A stretch of DNA of 64,000 bases, taken from Nocardia acididurans (GTDB lineage Bacteria > Actinomycetota > Actinomycetes > Mycobacteriales > Mycobacteriaceae). The position numbers and the translations under genes are program-made. The stretch is taken from NCBI RefSeq assembly GCF_016741815.1, contig NZ_JAERRJ010000002.1:124001-188000 (forward strand). Reading direction: 5' to 3'. This document shows, piece after piece, positions 1 through 7,711 of this stretch (its first letter is position 1; each line of letters starts with the position of its first letter). Under the pieces are notes generated by a model, which saw only the letters and a list, made by a program, of their open reading frames with translations, was not told the DNA's origin and did no database searches.

Positions 1-398
1 TCGGGTGGGGTGAGGAGGGCATGTTCCGCGGTATCGGCGTCGTGATGCTGCGCGGGAACGGGCTCACCGAAGCACGGGTCGCGCTGTGGTCGAGCATCGT
101 CTTCGGCGCGGTGCATCTGACCAACGGCATCACGCACGGCGCCTCGGCGCTGCCGCAGGCGATCATGGTGAGCCTGGCCGGGTACTTCTTCTATCTGATC
201 CGGCGGGTCAGCCGCGGCAACACCCTCAACTCGATCATCCACGGCCTGTTCGACTTCACGCTGCTGTCCGGCTCCGCGATTCTCGCCGACCAGACCTTCT
301 ACCCGGGCACCCTGCTGCCGATTCTGGTCTATCCCGTGCTCGTGGTAATCCTGCTCGCCGGACGCAAACGCATCGAATCCGGACAATCCACCCGATAG
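1..398 (+). CDS. CPBP family intramembrane metalloprotease, C-terminal part (5' end outside window)
   Basis: The frame is open from the first base, so the gene starts upstream; the internal ATG at 21 is not the start. Translation from base 3 gives the EExxxR motif (EEGMFR), followed by FxxxH (FGAVH) and a final HxxxD inside NSIIHGLFDF. These are the three signature motifs of the CPBP/Abi family, membrane-embedded metal-dependent peptidases related to Rce1. Several hydrophobic helices are visible and the protein ends with a basic tail. The family is involved in prenyl-protein or peptide processing and bacteriocin self-immunity, but no substrate can be deduced here. The next gene begins about 35 bases downstream on the same strand. 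Confidence 0.85.
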   Translation, partial: GWGEEGMFRGIGVVMLRGNGLTEARVALWSSIVFGAVHLTNGITHGASALPQAIMVSLAGYFFYLIRRVSRGNTLNSIIHGLFDFTLLSGSAILADQTFYPGTLLPILVYPVLVVILLAGRKRIESGQSTR

Positions 399-433
399 CA
401 TCGGATCCCTTCAGCTCTCGGGAGGGAACAGAA

Positions 434-802
434 TTGGCTAGGGCGCGAGAGATATTCGGCGACGCGATGGCGATTCTGGTGGGGGTGCTGGTCGCCTTCC
501 TCCTCCTCGCGGGTGCGGTCTGGGCGCTCGTTCGCTACGCCTACCCCACCTTCGACGGCGAAGTGACCCTCGTCGTGCGCTGCCCGCCGGAGCTCAACTA
601 CTGCCTGATGGAAAGCGAACCCGAGCACACTCCGAGCGAGGCGGTCGACCGGCGGAAGGGCGCGATCATCCACGTCGGGGCGCAGCGCAGTGGGATACCG
701 GACCTGCGGCCCGGCGACCGAGTGGTGTGCACGATCAGGTCCGGCGAGAACGACGACTCCAACGGTCCGAGCTGGAACGTCGAGAACTGCCGGCGTTCCT
801 AG
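434..802 (+). CDS. small single-pass membrane or exported protein, unknown function
   Basis: A 122-residue protein that I do not recognise. The frame is open far upstream, but that part overlaps the CPBP gene. The TTG at 434 is preceded by a good ribosome binding site (GGAGGG at 421-426), so I chose it; the ATG at 467 is the alternative. Residues about 12-35 form one strong transmembrane helix. The remaining part is a short soluble domain with three cysteines (RCPPELNYC and VCTI) that should lie outside the cell. It probably shares a transcript with the CPBP gene. Confidence 0.6.
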   Translation: MARAREIFGDAMAILVGVLVAFLLLAGAVWALVRYAYPTFDGEVTLVVRCPPELNYCLMESEPEHTPSEAVDRRKGAIIHVGAQRSGIPDLRPGDRVVCTIRSGENDDSNGPSWNVENCRRS

Positions 803-816
803 CCCGGCGCGCCGAA

Positions 817-1692
817 TCAGGCCGGTTCCGGTAATCGGATCGACGCGAGTTTCGCCGGGTCGATGACGATGTGGATGGCGGTGATCCGGGCCTCGACCAC
901 CGTGAAAGCGAAGACCGAGAGCGGGGATCCGTCCGCACGCCAGGACATATTGCCGGGCATACCGTTGAGCAGGATCGGCCGGTGCCGGGCCACCTCGCCG
1001 GAGAACATGCGGGCGCCCGCCGCCACCTCGGTGGCGCCGAGGGTGACCACCACGCCACCGGCGGTGTCGACGGTCAGCTTCACATTCGGGTCGAGCACCC
1101 GCAGCAGGGCTTCGAAATCTCCGCCGACGGCAGCGGCACGGAAGGCCTCGAAGACCCGCCGGTGTTCCCGGGTGGAGACCGCCGGGTGCGGCGTGGACCG
1201 CACCTTGCGCCGGGCGCGGCTGGCGATCATCTTGGTGGCGTCGGCGGATTTGCCCAGAATGTGGGCGATCTCGTGGAACGGCACGGCGAACATGTCGTGC
1301 AGGACGTAAGCCAGGCGCTCGCTCGGCGCGAGCGAATCGAGGACGACCAGCAGCGCCAGGCCGATCGAATCGGCCAGGGCCGCTTGCTCATCCGGCGCGG
1401 GATCGTCGTCGGGGATCACCACGAAGTCGGAAAGCTCCTGACCGTACGCGGTTTCGGGGTGAGCGTGGCGAGAACGCAGGATATCCAAGCTGATTCGGCC
1501 GACCACGGTGGTCAACCAGCCCGCGAGATTGCCGATGGTCGACGCGTCCTGGCGATCCAGCCGCAGCCAGGCCTCCTGCACCACATCCTCGGCATCGGCG
1601 TGCGAGCCCAGCACGCGGTACGCGACGGCCCGCAACCGATCGCGCTGGGCTTCGAACACCTCGGTGACGAGGTCGGAACGACCGGACGTCAT
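817..1692 (-). CDS. ECF-type RNA polymerase sigma factor with C-terminal SnoaL-like domain (SigJ/ECF41 type)
   Basis: A 291-residue sigma-70 family factor. Residues about 8-75 contain region 2 (YRVLGSHADAEDVVQEAWLR) and about 110-165 contain region 4 with its helix-turn-helix (LAPSERLAYVLHDMF ... EIAHILGKSADATKMIASRARR). From about 180 to the end there is a SnoaL/NTF2-like fold, which marks ECF41/SigJ-type factors where the tail modulates activity in place of an anti-sigma factor. The ATG at 1692 overlaps the stop of the VOC gene (ATGA), indicating translational coupling. ECF41 factors usually neighbour a carboxymuconolactone-decarboxylase or oxidoreductase gene; here the partner is a VOC protein. 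Confidence 0.88.
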   Translation of the reverse strand: MTSGRSDLVTEVFEAQRDRLRAVAYRVLGSHADAEDVVQEAWLRLDRQDASTIGNLAGWLTTVVGRISLDILRSRHAHPETAYGQELSDFVVIPDDDPAPDEQAALADSIGLALLVVLDSLAPSERLAYVLHDMFAVPFHEIAHILGKSADATKMIASRARRKVRSTPHPAVSTREHRRVFEAFRAAAVGGDFEALLRVLDPNVKLTVDTAGGVVVTLGATEVAAGARMFSGEVARHRPILLNGMPGNMSWRADGSPLSVFAFTVVEARITAIHIVIDPAKLASIRLPEPA

Positions 1693-2078
1693 GACCTGGA
1701 CGGCTGGCGCAGGGCGATCCGGTTGCCGTCCGGGTCGATCGCGGCGATGCGCAGCCCGAACGGGTACTGCTCGGGCGCCGGGCGGTCGAAGGTGATGCCG
1801 CGACGGCTCAGCGACTCGAAATCCTTACGCAGATCATCCGATTCGAGCACCACCGGGCCGGGCACGGCCTGATCGTCCACACCGGCGGGCCGATCCGCGG
1901 CCGCCGTATGCCACAGAATGAGCTGCACCGAACTGTTCGGAACGCCCACCGTGAGGAAACGTCCCTCCGGTCCCGGGAAGTCGATGCGCTTCTCCAATCC
2001 CAGCCCCTCGGTGTAGAACTCCAGCGCACGATCCTGATCGGTCACGTAGATCGTCACGAACATGATGTTGTTCAGCAT
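1689..2078 (-). CDS. VOC superfamily (glyoxalase/bleomycin-resistance-like) protein
   Basis: About 129 residues from the ATG at 2078 (MLNNIMFVTIYV); an in-frame ATG at 2087 is equally possible, and the longer frame up to 2192 looks non-coding. It has one VOC module: the N-terminal DQDRALEFYTEGLGL element and the C-terminal IAAIDPDGNRIAL strand. Family members are metal-dependent lyases, dioxygenases or antibiotic-binding proteins, and the substrate cannot be inferred. Its stop codon overlaps the start of the ECF sigma gene, so the two form an operon and this protein may be functionally linked to the sigma factor. Confidence 0.8.
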   Translation of the reverse strand: MLNNIMFVTIYVTDQDRALEFYTEGLGLEKRIDFPGPEGRFLTVGVPNSSVQLILWHTAAADRPAGVDDQAVPGPVVLESDDLRKDFESLSRRGITFDRPAPEQYPFGLRIAAIDPDGNRIALRQPSRS

Positions 2079-2216
2079 GCCTGCCATCCATTCACTCGTC
2101 GATGCGACGACCCGCCGAATCGGGCCGTCACACCTATGACGGATGCCGCTCGCAGAAGGTAACAGCGCGGTCCCTCTAGGATCCTTCTGCAACGACGGAA
2201 CAGCGGTGGAGGTGCG

Positions 2217-2711
2217 GTGTCGGATCGAGAAGAGCTCAGCTGGGAATTGTTCGGGGACGCGAGCCGGGAGCTGGCGCAGGAGATCGCGGATGACGGGTTC
2301 GAGCCGGATCTGATTCTGAGCATCGCCCGCGGTGGACTGTTCGTGGCCGGGTCACTGGGCTACGCGCTCGACGTCAAGAATCTGCACGTGATGAATGTGG
2401 AGTTCTATACGGGGGTGGATCAGCGGCTGGCCATGCCGGTGATGTTGCCGCCGGTGCCGAGCGTCGTCGACCTGACCGGGGCCAAGGTGCTCGTCGCCGA
2501 CGATGTCGCGGATACCGGGAAGACGCTGCGACTGGTCCGCGACTTCTGCTCCGATCACGTCGCCGAGGTGCGGTGCGCGGTGATCTACCATAAACCGCAT
2601 TCCGAGGTGGATTGCGAATACGTGTGGAAGCGCACCGATCGCTGGATCAACTTCCCGTGGTCGGTGCTGCCGCCCGTCACCAATCGGACGCCACGGGTGC
2701 TCGACGCCTGA
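2217..2711 (+). CDS. phosphoribosyltransferase family protein (purine PRTase-like)
   Basis: A 164-residue protein with a GTG start at 2217 behind a GGAGG at 2208-2212. The type I phosphoribosyltransferase PRPP-binding loop is clear: VLVADDVADTGKTL near residues 90-103, with the acidic pair and the TGKT turn. An earlier LILSIARGGLFVAG segment matches the PPi-loop strand. Length and pattern resemble archaeal and actinobacterial hypoxanthine/xanthine-guanine PRTases, so nucleobase salvage is likely, but the substrate is not determinable. It converges with the cyclophilin gene across a shared terminator. Confidence 0.85.
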   Translation: MSDREELSWELFGDASRELAQEIADDGFEPDLILSIARGGLFVAGSLGYALDVKNLHVMNVEFYTGVDQRLAMPVMLPPVPSVVDLTGAKVLVADDVADTGKTLRLVRDFCSDHVAEVRCAVIYHKPHSEVDCEYVWKRTDRWINFPWSVLPPVTNRTPRVLDA

Positions 2712-2722
2712 CCCGGACGGAG

Positions 2723-2760
2723 AACGGGCCGGGCGCGACAGTCGTCGAACCCGGCCCGTT
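2723..2760. terminator. bidirectional terminator hairpin
   Basis: A perfect 11-bp inverted repeat (AACGGGCCGGG at 2723-2733, CCCGGCCCGTT at 2750-2760) with a 16-base loop. It lies exactly between the convergent phosphoribosyltransferase and cyclophilin genes and ends in TT on both strands. It has no long T tract, as is common in actinobacteria. Confidence 0.8.
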
Positions 2761-2780
2761 GGCTTGTGCAGCGGGAAACG

Positions 2781-3278
2781 TCAGACCAGTTCGGCCGACA
2801 GGATGGTGACCCCGGCCAGATCCTTCGGGACGTCGCCGTGGCCGTTCTTGCTGCCCGTCGCCACGCCCTCGATGGCGTCGACCACGGCATTGCCGTCGAC
2901 GACCTTGCCGAACACCGCGTAACCGAAACCGTCCTGACCCGGGTAGTTCAGGAAGCCGTTGTTGCTGGTGTTGATGAAGAACTGCGCACTGGCCGAATGC
3001 GGGGCCGAGGTGCGCGCCATGGCGACGGTGTACTTGTCGTTCTTGAGACCGTTCGACGCCTCGTTCTCGACCGTCTGCGGCGCCGGCTTCTGCTGGAACT
3101 CGGGAGTGAAACCGCCGCCCTGAATCATGAAGTTCGGGATCACACGGTGGAACACGGTGTTGGAGTAGTGGCCCGCCTTGACGTAGTCGACGAAATTCGC
3201 GACGGTCTTCGGCGCCTTGGCCTCATCCAGTTCCAGGGTGATGTCCCCGGCGGAGGTCTTCAGGAGCACTTTGGTCAT
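2781..3278 (-). CDS. ppiB: peptidyl-prolyl cis-trans isomerase, single-domain cyclophilin
   Basis: A 165-residue cyclophilin without signal peptide or membrane segment, so cytoplasmic. The ATG at 3278 (MTKVLLKTSAGDITLEL) fits the family N terminus; the longer frame to 3401 has no domain sequence. Diagnostic segments are FHRVIPNFMIQGGG, with the catalytic Arg and Phe/Met/Gln, then SASAQFFIN and the FGYAVFGKVVDG strand. It catalyses proline isomerisation during protein folding. It is transcribed away from the P450 gene, with about 165 bases between the two starts. Confidence 0.95.
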   Translation of the reverse strand: MTKVLLKTSAGDITLELDEAKAPKTVANFVDYVKAGHYSNTVFHRVIPNFMIQGGGFTPEFQQKPAPQTVENEASNGLKNDKYTVAMARTSAPHSASAQFFINTSNNGFLNYPGQDGFGYAVFGKVVDGNAVVDAIEGVATGSKNGHGDVPKDLAGVTILSAELV

Positions 3279-3442
3279 GCCGCCATCGTATGGGAACCGA
3301 AAACAGAGCGACCGCGCGGCATCGAATGCGGGGGTTCGGCTGGACGCAAAACGTTGTGGCTCAACGACACTGCGCGTTTGTAGGCTGTAGAGCACGAGCA
3401 CCGGCGCGCCGGAGGCGCGCGGCCGGGGACAGGGAGGCCGCC

Positions 3443-4702
3443 GTGACAGTCACCGATTCCAGCGGAGCGGGTAGCTACTTCCAGCTCTTCGACCACTCGG
3501 TGCGGGCCGATCCCTATCCGCTGTACGAGCGAATGCGCGCGGCGGGGGCGCTGCGCCTGCCGGGAGCGCCGATCGTACTGCTGACCCGGCATGCCGACTG
3601 CACGGCCGCACTCCGCGATCCACGGGCCAGCTCACAGAACAGCATGCCGCGGCTGCGGTTCGCGCTGACACCCGAGGGGGTCGAGGTGCCCACCAATCTC
3701 GTTGCGCCGCGCCATAATCCGTCGTTCCTGTTTCTCGACGCACCGGACCACACCCGGTTGCGGCGGCTGGTGCAGAAGGCGTTCACGCCGCGGGTCGTCG
3801 CGGAGCTCGCGCCGCGGATCACCCGGTTCGTGGACGAGGCGTTCGATCGGGCCGCCGAGACGGGGCGCTTCGATGCCGTCGAGGATCTGGGGTATCCGCT
3901 GCCCATCACGGTCATCTGCGAACTGCTCGGGGTGCCGCTCGAGGACGAACCGCTGCTGCGGCGGCTGTCGGCCGCTCTCGCGCGACTGCTGGATCCGGCC
4001 GCGCCGACCGAGGCGGGGTTCGGTGTCGACCTCGCCGATATGATCACGGCGCGCGAAGAACTCGACGACTACTTCGATCGGCTCGCGGCGCAGCGGCGGC
4101 ACGATCCGGGGCCGGATCTGCTGACCCAGCTCATCGCGGCCGAGGACGCCGGGGACACACTCAGCCACAGTGAATTGATCGCCACCTGCGGATTGCTGCT
4201 CATCGCGGGGCATGAGACGACGGTGAACCTCATCTCCAATACGATTCTGGCACTGTCGCGCCGGGGCGACGTGCTGGCGGAACTGCGCGAGAATCCCGGG
4301 CTGGCAACGCAAGTCATCGAGGAGACGCTGCGCTACGATCCGCCGGTTCAGATGATGCCGCGGGTGGCGCTGGAGACCATGCAGTTCGGGGAGACCAAGG
4401 TGGACGCCGGAGAGGTTCTCATGGTGATCATCGCGGCGGCCAACCGGGATCCCGAGACGTTCGCCGAGCCGGGGCGGTTCGATATCGCGCGGGACAATCG
4501 GCATGTGTCGTTCGGGCTGGGGGCACACTTCTGCCTCGGTGCGCCGCTGGCGCGACTGGAGGCGCGGATTGCGGTGACACGATTCGCGCAGCGGATGCGG
4601 GAGCCGCGGCTGGTGGCGGATCCGCCGGTGTACCGCATGCACGTGAATTTGCGTGGGCCCGCTGCGCTGCCCATCGAATTCGACGGGGTTCAGGCTTCGT
4701 AG
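3443..4702 (+). CDS. cytochrome P450
   Basis: 419 residues from a GTG at 3443, preceded by AGGGAGG at 3431-3437; the frame extends upstream to 3290 but that part is not P450-like. Motifs in order are the I-helix oxygen-binding AGHETT, the K-helix ExxR (EETLR), and the heme loop FGLGAHFCLG with the axial cysteine at residue 364. It is a soluble class I bacterial P450 (CYP107-like by general appearance) that needs a ferredoxin and a reductase; neither is encoded nearby. The substrate is unknown. Its last 13 bases overlap the 3' end of the convergent VOC gene. Confidence 0.95.
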   Translation: MTVTDSSGAGSYFQLFDHSVRADPYPLYERMRAAGALRLPGAPIVLLTRHADCTAALRDPRASSQNSMPRLRFALTPEGVEVPTNLVAPRHNPSFLFLDAPDHTRLRRLVQKAFTPRVVAELAPRITRFVDEAFDRAAETGRFDAVEDLGYPLPITVICELLGVPLEDEPLLRRLSAALARLLDPAAPTEAGFGVDLADMITAREELDDYFDRLAAQRRHDPGPDLLTQLIAAEDAGDTLSHSELIATCGLLLIAGHETTVNLISNTILALSRRGDVLAELRENPGLATQVIEETLRYDPPVQMMPRVALETMQFGETKVDAGEVLMVIIAAANRDPETFAEPGRFDIARDNRHVSFGLGAHFCLGAPLARLEARIAVTRFAQRMREPRLVADPPVYRMHVNLRGPAALPIEFDGVQAS

Positions 4703-5130
4703 AGTTCGAGGGGTAGATCGTCGGGGTCGGCGAAGAAGACGAAGCGTTTGCCGGTGTATTCGTCGACTCTGATTTCCTCTGTTCGGATGCCTTGTGCGGT
4801 CAGGTCTTTCACCGCCGCGGCCACATCGGGCACGACGAAGGCCAGGTGGCGGAGGCCGGCGGCTTCGGGGCGGGAGGGGCGGGGCGGGGGTTCAGGGAAG
4901 GAGAACAGCTCCAGTTGGCCGCCGTCGGGCAGGGCGAGATCCAGTTTGTGCGAACGCCTTTCGGCTCGATAGTGCTCGGCGAGGATGCGCAGGCCCAGCA
5001 CCTGCGTGTAGAACGCTTTCGATGTCTCGTAGTCGGAGGCGATGATGGCGACGTGATGGATCCGCTGCAGTTCCACGAGCTCGACGCTAGCCGACCGGTC
5101 CCCCGCCGGCGTTGGTGCGTGGATCGACAT
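4690..5130 (-). CDS. VOC family protein, YaeR/YwkD (GloA2) type
   Basis: A 146-residue glyoxalase-fold protein. It starts ATG 5130; an internal GTG near residue 19 would remove a poorly conserved N terminus. The body follows the E. coli YaeR pattern closely: IHHVAIIASDYETSKAFYT, LELFSFPEPPPRPSRPEA, GLRHLAFVVPDV and the final PDDLPLELYEA. Conserved His and Glu residues at the two beta-alpha-beta modules would bind a divalent metal. The enzymatic role of this subfamily is not settled. It may be cotranscribed with the upstream ketosamine kinase (76-base gap). Confidence 0.88.
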   Translation of the reverse strand: MSIHAPTPAGDRSASVELVELQRIHHVAIIASDYETSKAFYTQVLGLRILAEHYRAERRSHKLDLALPDGGQLELFSFPEPPPRPSRPEAAGLRHLAFVVPDVAAAVKDLTAQGIRTEEIRVDEYTGKRFVFFADPDDLPLELYEA

Positions 5131-5205
5131 GCCGAGCAGACATGCCTAGATGCGCATATTTCCATGAAGGTATCTATGTGCGGGCACCGGCCCCGCGAGC
5201 GGGCA

Positions 5206-6063
5206 CTAGCCCGCGAGCGCGGCCGCGGCAGCCGCCTTCGTCATCCCGGCATACGAGCTCCCGAACAGCACGACATGCACCAGCAGCGGATGCAGTTGAT
5301 GCAGCGGAATCCGCTGCCGCCACCCCGCGGCCAGCGGCGCGACCTCCTGATACCCGGCGAGAATACGATCCAGATGCGGCGCGCCGAACAGCGCGAGCAT
5401 GGCCAGATCCGTTTCCCGATGCCCACCGTGGGCGGCGGGATCCACCAGCATCGCCCGCCCCCGGGCCCACAGCACGTTCCCGCTCCACAGATCACCGTGG
5501 ATCCGGCTGGGCCGCTCCGCCGGCCCGCCCAGCGCACCGATCCGATCCATCACACGCTCGACGAGCGCGACGCCATCCCGCCCGAGCTCCCGCGCCGCAG
5601 CGGGCAGATACGGCGCGAGCCGCCGCTCCGCATACCAGCTCCCCCACTCCCCCGAACTCGGCGAATTATCAAGCGGCAGTGCGGCAATCCACCCCGGCCA
5701 CGAAGCCCCGAACTCCCCCGGCGAATCCGCGTGCAGCCCGGCCAGCTCCCGCCCCAACCGCTCCGCCGCCGACGCCGACGCGGCCCCCGACTCCACCCAC
5801 GGCAGCACGAGCATCCGCTCATCCACCGCCAGCACCTCCGGCACCAGCCCCGCATCCGCCGCCCCGAGCCACCGCAGCCCCGCCGCCTCCGCCGCGAAAA
5901 CCCCGCCCTCGCCCGCCGCGCCGTCGACCCGCGCCTTCACGAAAACCGAACGCCCACCCCGCAATTCCCCGCGATACAGCCCCCAGGCATGACTGCTCCC
6001 GAACTGCTCGAGCCGCTCCACCCGCGCCCCGACCAACTCACCCAGGTGCCCGCGCACGTCCAT
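5206..6063 (-). CDS. fructosamine/ketosamine-3-kinase family protein
   Basis: 285 residues from the ATG at 6063 (MDVRGHLGELVG); the frame continues to 6168 but without family sequence. The protein-kinase-like (aminoglycoside phosphotransferase) fold is marked by the ATP-lysine strand SVFVKAR, the catalytic loop RIHGDLWSGNVLW, and the metal-binding DPAAHGGHRETDLAML, which is typical of the Fructosamin_kin family. Such kinases phosphorylate ketosamines on glycated proteins so that they decompose, a protein-repair role in the cytoplasm. Acceptor specificity is not visible. Confidence 0.88.
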   Translation of the reverse strand: MDVRGHLGELVGARVERLEQFGSSHAWGLYRGELRGGRSVFVKARVDGAAGEGGVFAAEAAGLRWLGAADAGLVPEVLAVDERMLVLPWVESGAASASAAERLGRELAGLHADSPGEFGASWPGWIAALPLDNSPSSGEWGSWYAERRLAPYLPAAARELGRDGVALVERVMDRIGALGGPAERPSRIHGDLWSGNVLWARGRAMLVDPAAHGGHRETDLAMLALFGAPHLDRILAGYQEVAPLAAGWRQRIPLHQLHPLLVHVVLFGSSYAGMTKAAAAAALAG

Positions 6064-6234
6064 GACCAACCATTCTGACCGACCATCCCGCCGACACCGC
6101 ACACCCTGGCCGAAAGTACAGTTTCGTTCGTTCGAGTCGGTAACCGGTGGCCTTCGGTCCACCCACACGGCAGACTGTGAACCATCGCCGGGGGGCGTGT
6201 CTCCCCACTCGTTCCACCAAGGAAGGCACGAAAC

Positions 6235-6456
6235 ATGAAGACACTCAAGGCAACTGTCCTACTCGGCGGAGTCGTCACCGCCGCCCTGGTCGGCCTCGCC
6301 GGCCCCGCGTCCGCGTCGACTCCGATCGCCCACCACCCCTGCGACCCCAGCGAGCGCATGCACAAAGCCTGGGACGTCAACAACGGCCAGCCGATCATCT
6401 GCGTCTCGACCGGCGTCACCGGCTCCCAGTGGGTCCCCGACGCCACCCCGCGCTGA
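6235..6456 (+). CDS. small secreted protein, unknown function
   Basis: A 73-residue protein with a strong AAGGAAGG ribosome binding site about 8 bases before its ATG. Residues 1-28 are a classical Sec signal peptide (two Lys, a hydrophobic core, AxA cleavage at GPASASA). The mature part is only about 45 residues, with two cysteines (HHPCDPS and IICVS) that could form one disulfide. I do not recognise a family. A long stem-loop follows directly and terminates it against the convergent small gene. Confidence 0.75.
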   Translation: MKTLKATVLLGGVVTAALVGLAGPASASTPIAHHPCDPSERMHKAWDVNNGQPIICVSTGVTGSQWVPDATPR

Positions 6457-6462
6457 CCCACC

Positions 6463-6526
6463 GCCACATCCCACGCCACCCACCGGAATCAGCAGATCCA
6501 CCCGCGGGGTCGGCGTGGGATGTGGC
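6463..6526. terminator. bidirectional terminator, long stem-loop
   Basis: A perfect 15-bp inverted repeat (6463-6477 and 6512-6526; arm core CCACATCCCACGCC) enclosing 34 bases. It fills most of the 90-base space between two convergent small genes and could serve both. Confidence 0.75.
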
Positions 6527-6546
6527 AGGTCCCTGGATCTTCGGCG

Positions 6547-6795
6547 CTACTGCGCGTCCACGGCAAGCATCCCGAAACGGCTCACCTGCGCATGGTGATG
6601 CCCATCCGCGCTCGTGATCACCACCTCGGTCGGATTGGTCAGCGCGATACAGCAGAAGTTGTCTCGATCCTGCTGCACGCTGACCGACAACAACCGCCGC
6701 TTGTTGACCACCTGCCACTCCTCCATGCACTCGTACAGCCCACGCATGGAAGGATTTTCGAAGTAGACAAGGTTGTTCTTGTTCATTTCCGACAT
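6547..6795 (-). CDS. conserved-looking small hypothetical protein
   Basis: About 82 residues from the ATG at 6795 (a TTG at 6801 is in frame). The sequence (MSEMNKNNLVYFENPSM ... CMEEWQVVNKRRLLSVS ... CCIALTNPTEVVI) is rich in Asn, Glu and Cys and is clearly less GC-biased than its neighbours. It has no membrane segment and no recognised motif. Its ordered amphipathic pattern argues that it is real rather than a random frame, and I have a vague memory of similar actinobacterial hypotheticals. Function is unknown. Confidence 0.6.
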   Translation of the reverse strand: MSEMNKNNLVYFENPSMRGLYECMEEWQVVNKRRLLSVSVQQDRDNFCCIALTNPTEVVITSADGHHHAQVSRFGMLAVDAQ

Positions 6796-6840
6796 GACCA
6801 ATCATGACCCGGGAGTGCCGCACCGGGCCAGGGAATCCGG

Positions 6841-7632
6841 CTAGTCGGTGGGGAGGGGGGTTCGGGTGCGGAGGATGGTGGCTGTGGTGGGGTCGGCGGG
6901 GAAGAAGGCTTCTATGGCGAGTTCGGCGACTGTGACGTTCATGGGGGTGCCGAACACCGTGGTGACGCTGATGAAGGAGAGGGTTCGGCCTTCGTGGTGG
7001 AGGCGGAGGGGAACTACGGCTTGGTCGGGGGTGGGAAGGCCGGGGGGTTGTTCGCCGCCGGGGTAGGTGCGGAGTTCTTCGAGGAGGGATTTGAGGTCGG
7101 GGGCGCCGGTGGCCGCTATCTGGTGTTCGAGGCGTTCGAAGAGGTGGCCTCGCCATTCGGGGAGGTTGAGGATTCGGGGGGCCAGGCCGTCGGGGTGGAG
7201 GCTCAGGCGTAGGGCGTTGACCTGGCCGGAAAGCAGGGTTGGGGAGACGCCTTCGAGGAACAGGGCTATCGCGGCGTTGGCGTCGACCATGTTCCAGGCG
7301 GCGTCGACGGCCAGGGCGGGGTGGGGTTCGTGGCCGGTGAGGATCTGGCGGACTGCGTTGCGCACGGGTTCCATGGCGGGGGTGTCGAGGGCGGGTTCGG
7401 TGTAGACGGGGGCGTAACCGGCGGCCAGGAGCATGCGGTTGCGTTCGCGCAGCGGGATTTCCAGCTCGTCGGACAGGTGCAGGATCATCTGGCGGCTGGG
7501 GGTGGCGCGGCCGGTTTCGATGAAGCTGAGGTGGCGGGTGGAGGTTTCGGCTCGACCCGCGAGCTCCAGTTGGCTCAGACGGCGGGTTACTCGCCAATGC
7601 CGCAGCAGGTCGCCTGCCGTGATGGTTGCCAT
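6841..7632 (-). CDS. XRE-type regulator with MmyB-like ligand-binding domain
   Basis: A 263-residue transcription factor. Residues about 5-70 form a Cro/CI-type helix-turn-helix (LLRHWRVTRRLSQLELAGRAETSTRHLSFIE region, ending in GRATPSR). The remaining part (WNMVDANAAIALF, LNLPEWRGHLFERLEHQIAATG) matches the MmyB/MLTR PAS-like C-terminal domain thought to bind a fatty acid or similar ligand. Such regulators usually sit beside short-chain dehydrogenase or NmrA-type oxidoreductase genes, as here with the NmrA gene immediately upstream on the same strand. A palindrome 36 bases before its start is a candidate operator. Confidence 0.88.
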   Translation of the reverse strand: MATITAGDLLRHWRVTRRLSQLELAGRAETSTRHLSFIETGRATPSRQMILHLSDELEIPLRERNRMLLAAGYAPVYTEPALDTPAMEPVRNAVRQILTGHEPHPALAVDAAWNMVDANAAIALFLEGVSPTLLSGQVNALRLSLHPDGLAPRILNLPEWRGHLFERLEHQIAATGAPDLKSLLEELRTYPGGEQPPGLPTPDQAVVPLRLHHEGRTLSFISVTTVFGTPMNVTVAELAIEAFFPADPTTATILRTRTPLPTD

Positions 7633-7667
7633 GGGTTGATCGTACGAATAGTGGGATAGGGCAATCC

Positions 7668-7684
7668 ATTACCCGACGGGTAAT
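7668..7684. promoter_or_regulatory. palindromic candidate operator upstream of the XRE regulator
   Basis: ATTACCCG-A-CGGGTAAT is a perfect 8-bp inverted repeat with a one-base centre. It sits in the 79-base gap between the NmrA gene stop and the XRE start. Symmetry, size and position fit an operator bound by the MmyB-type dimer; this is inferred, not shown. Confidence 0.5.
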
Positions 7685-7711
7685 CGCGGGCCCGCCGGGT
7701 GCGCGCGGCCG

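Noticed and set aside
86..433. Long N-terminal extension of the small membrane protein gene
   Set aside because: It overlaps the CPBP gene in another frame and lacks coding character; the TTG at 434 has a proper ribosome site.
3290..3442. N-terminal extension of the P450
   Set aside because: It overlaps the divergent promoter region and contains no P450 sequence; GTG 3443 has a clear ribosome site.
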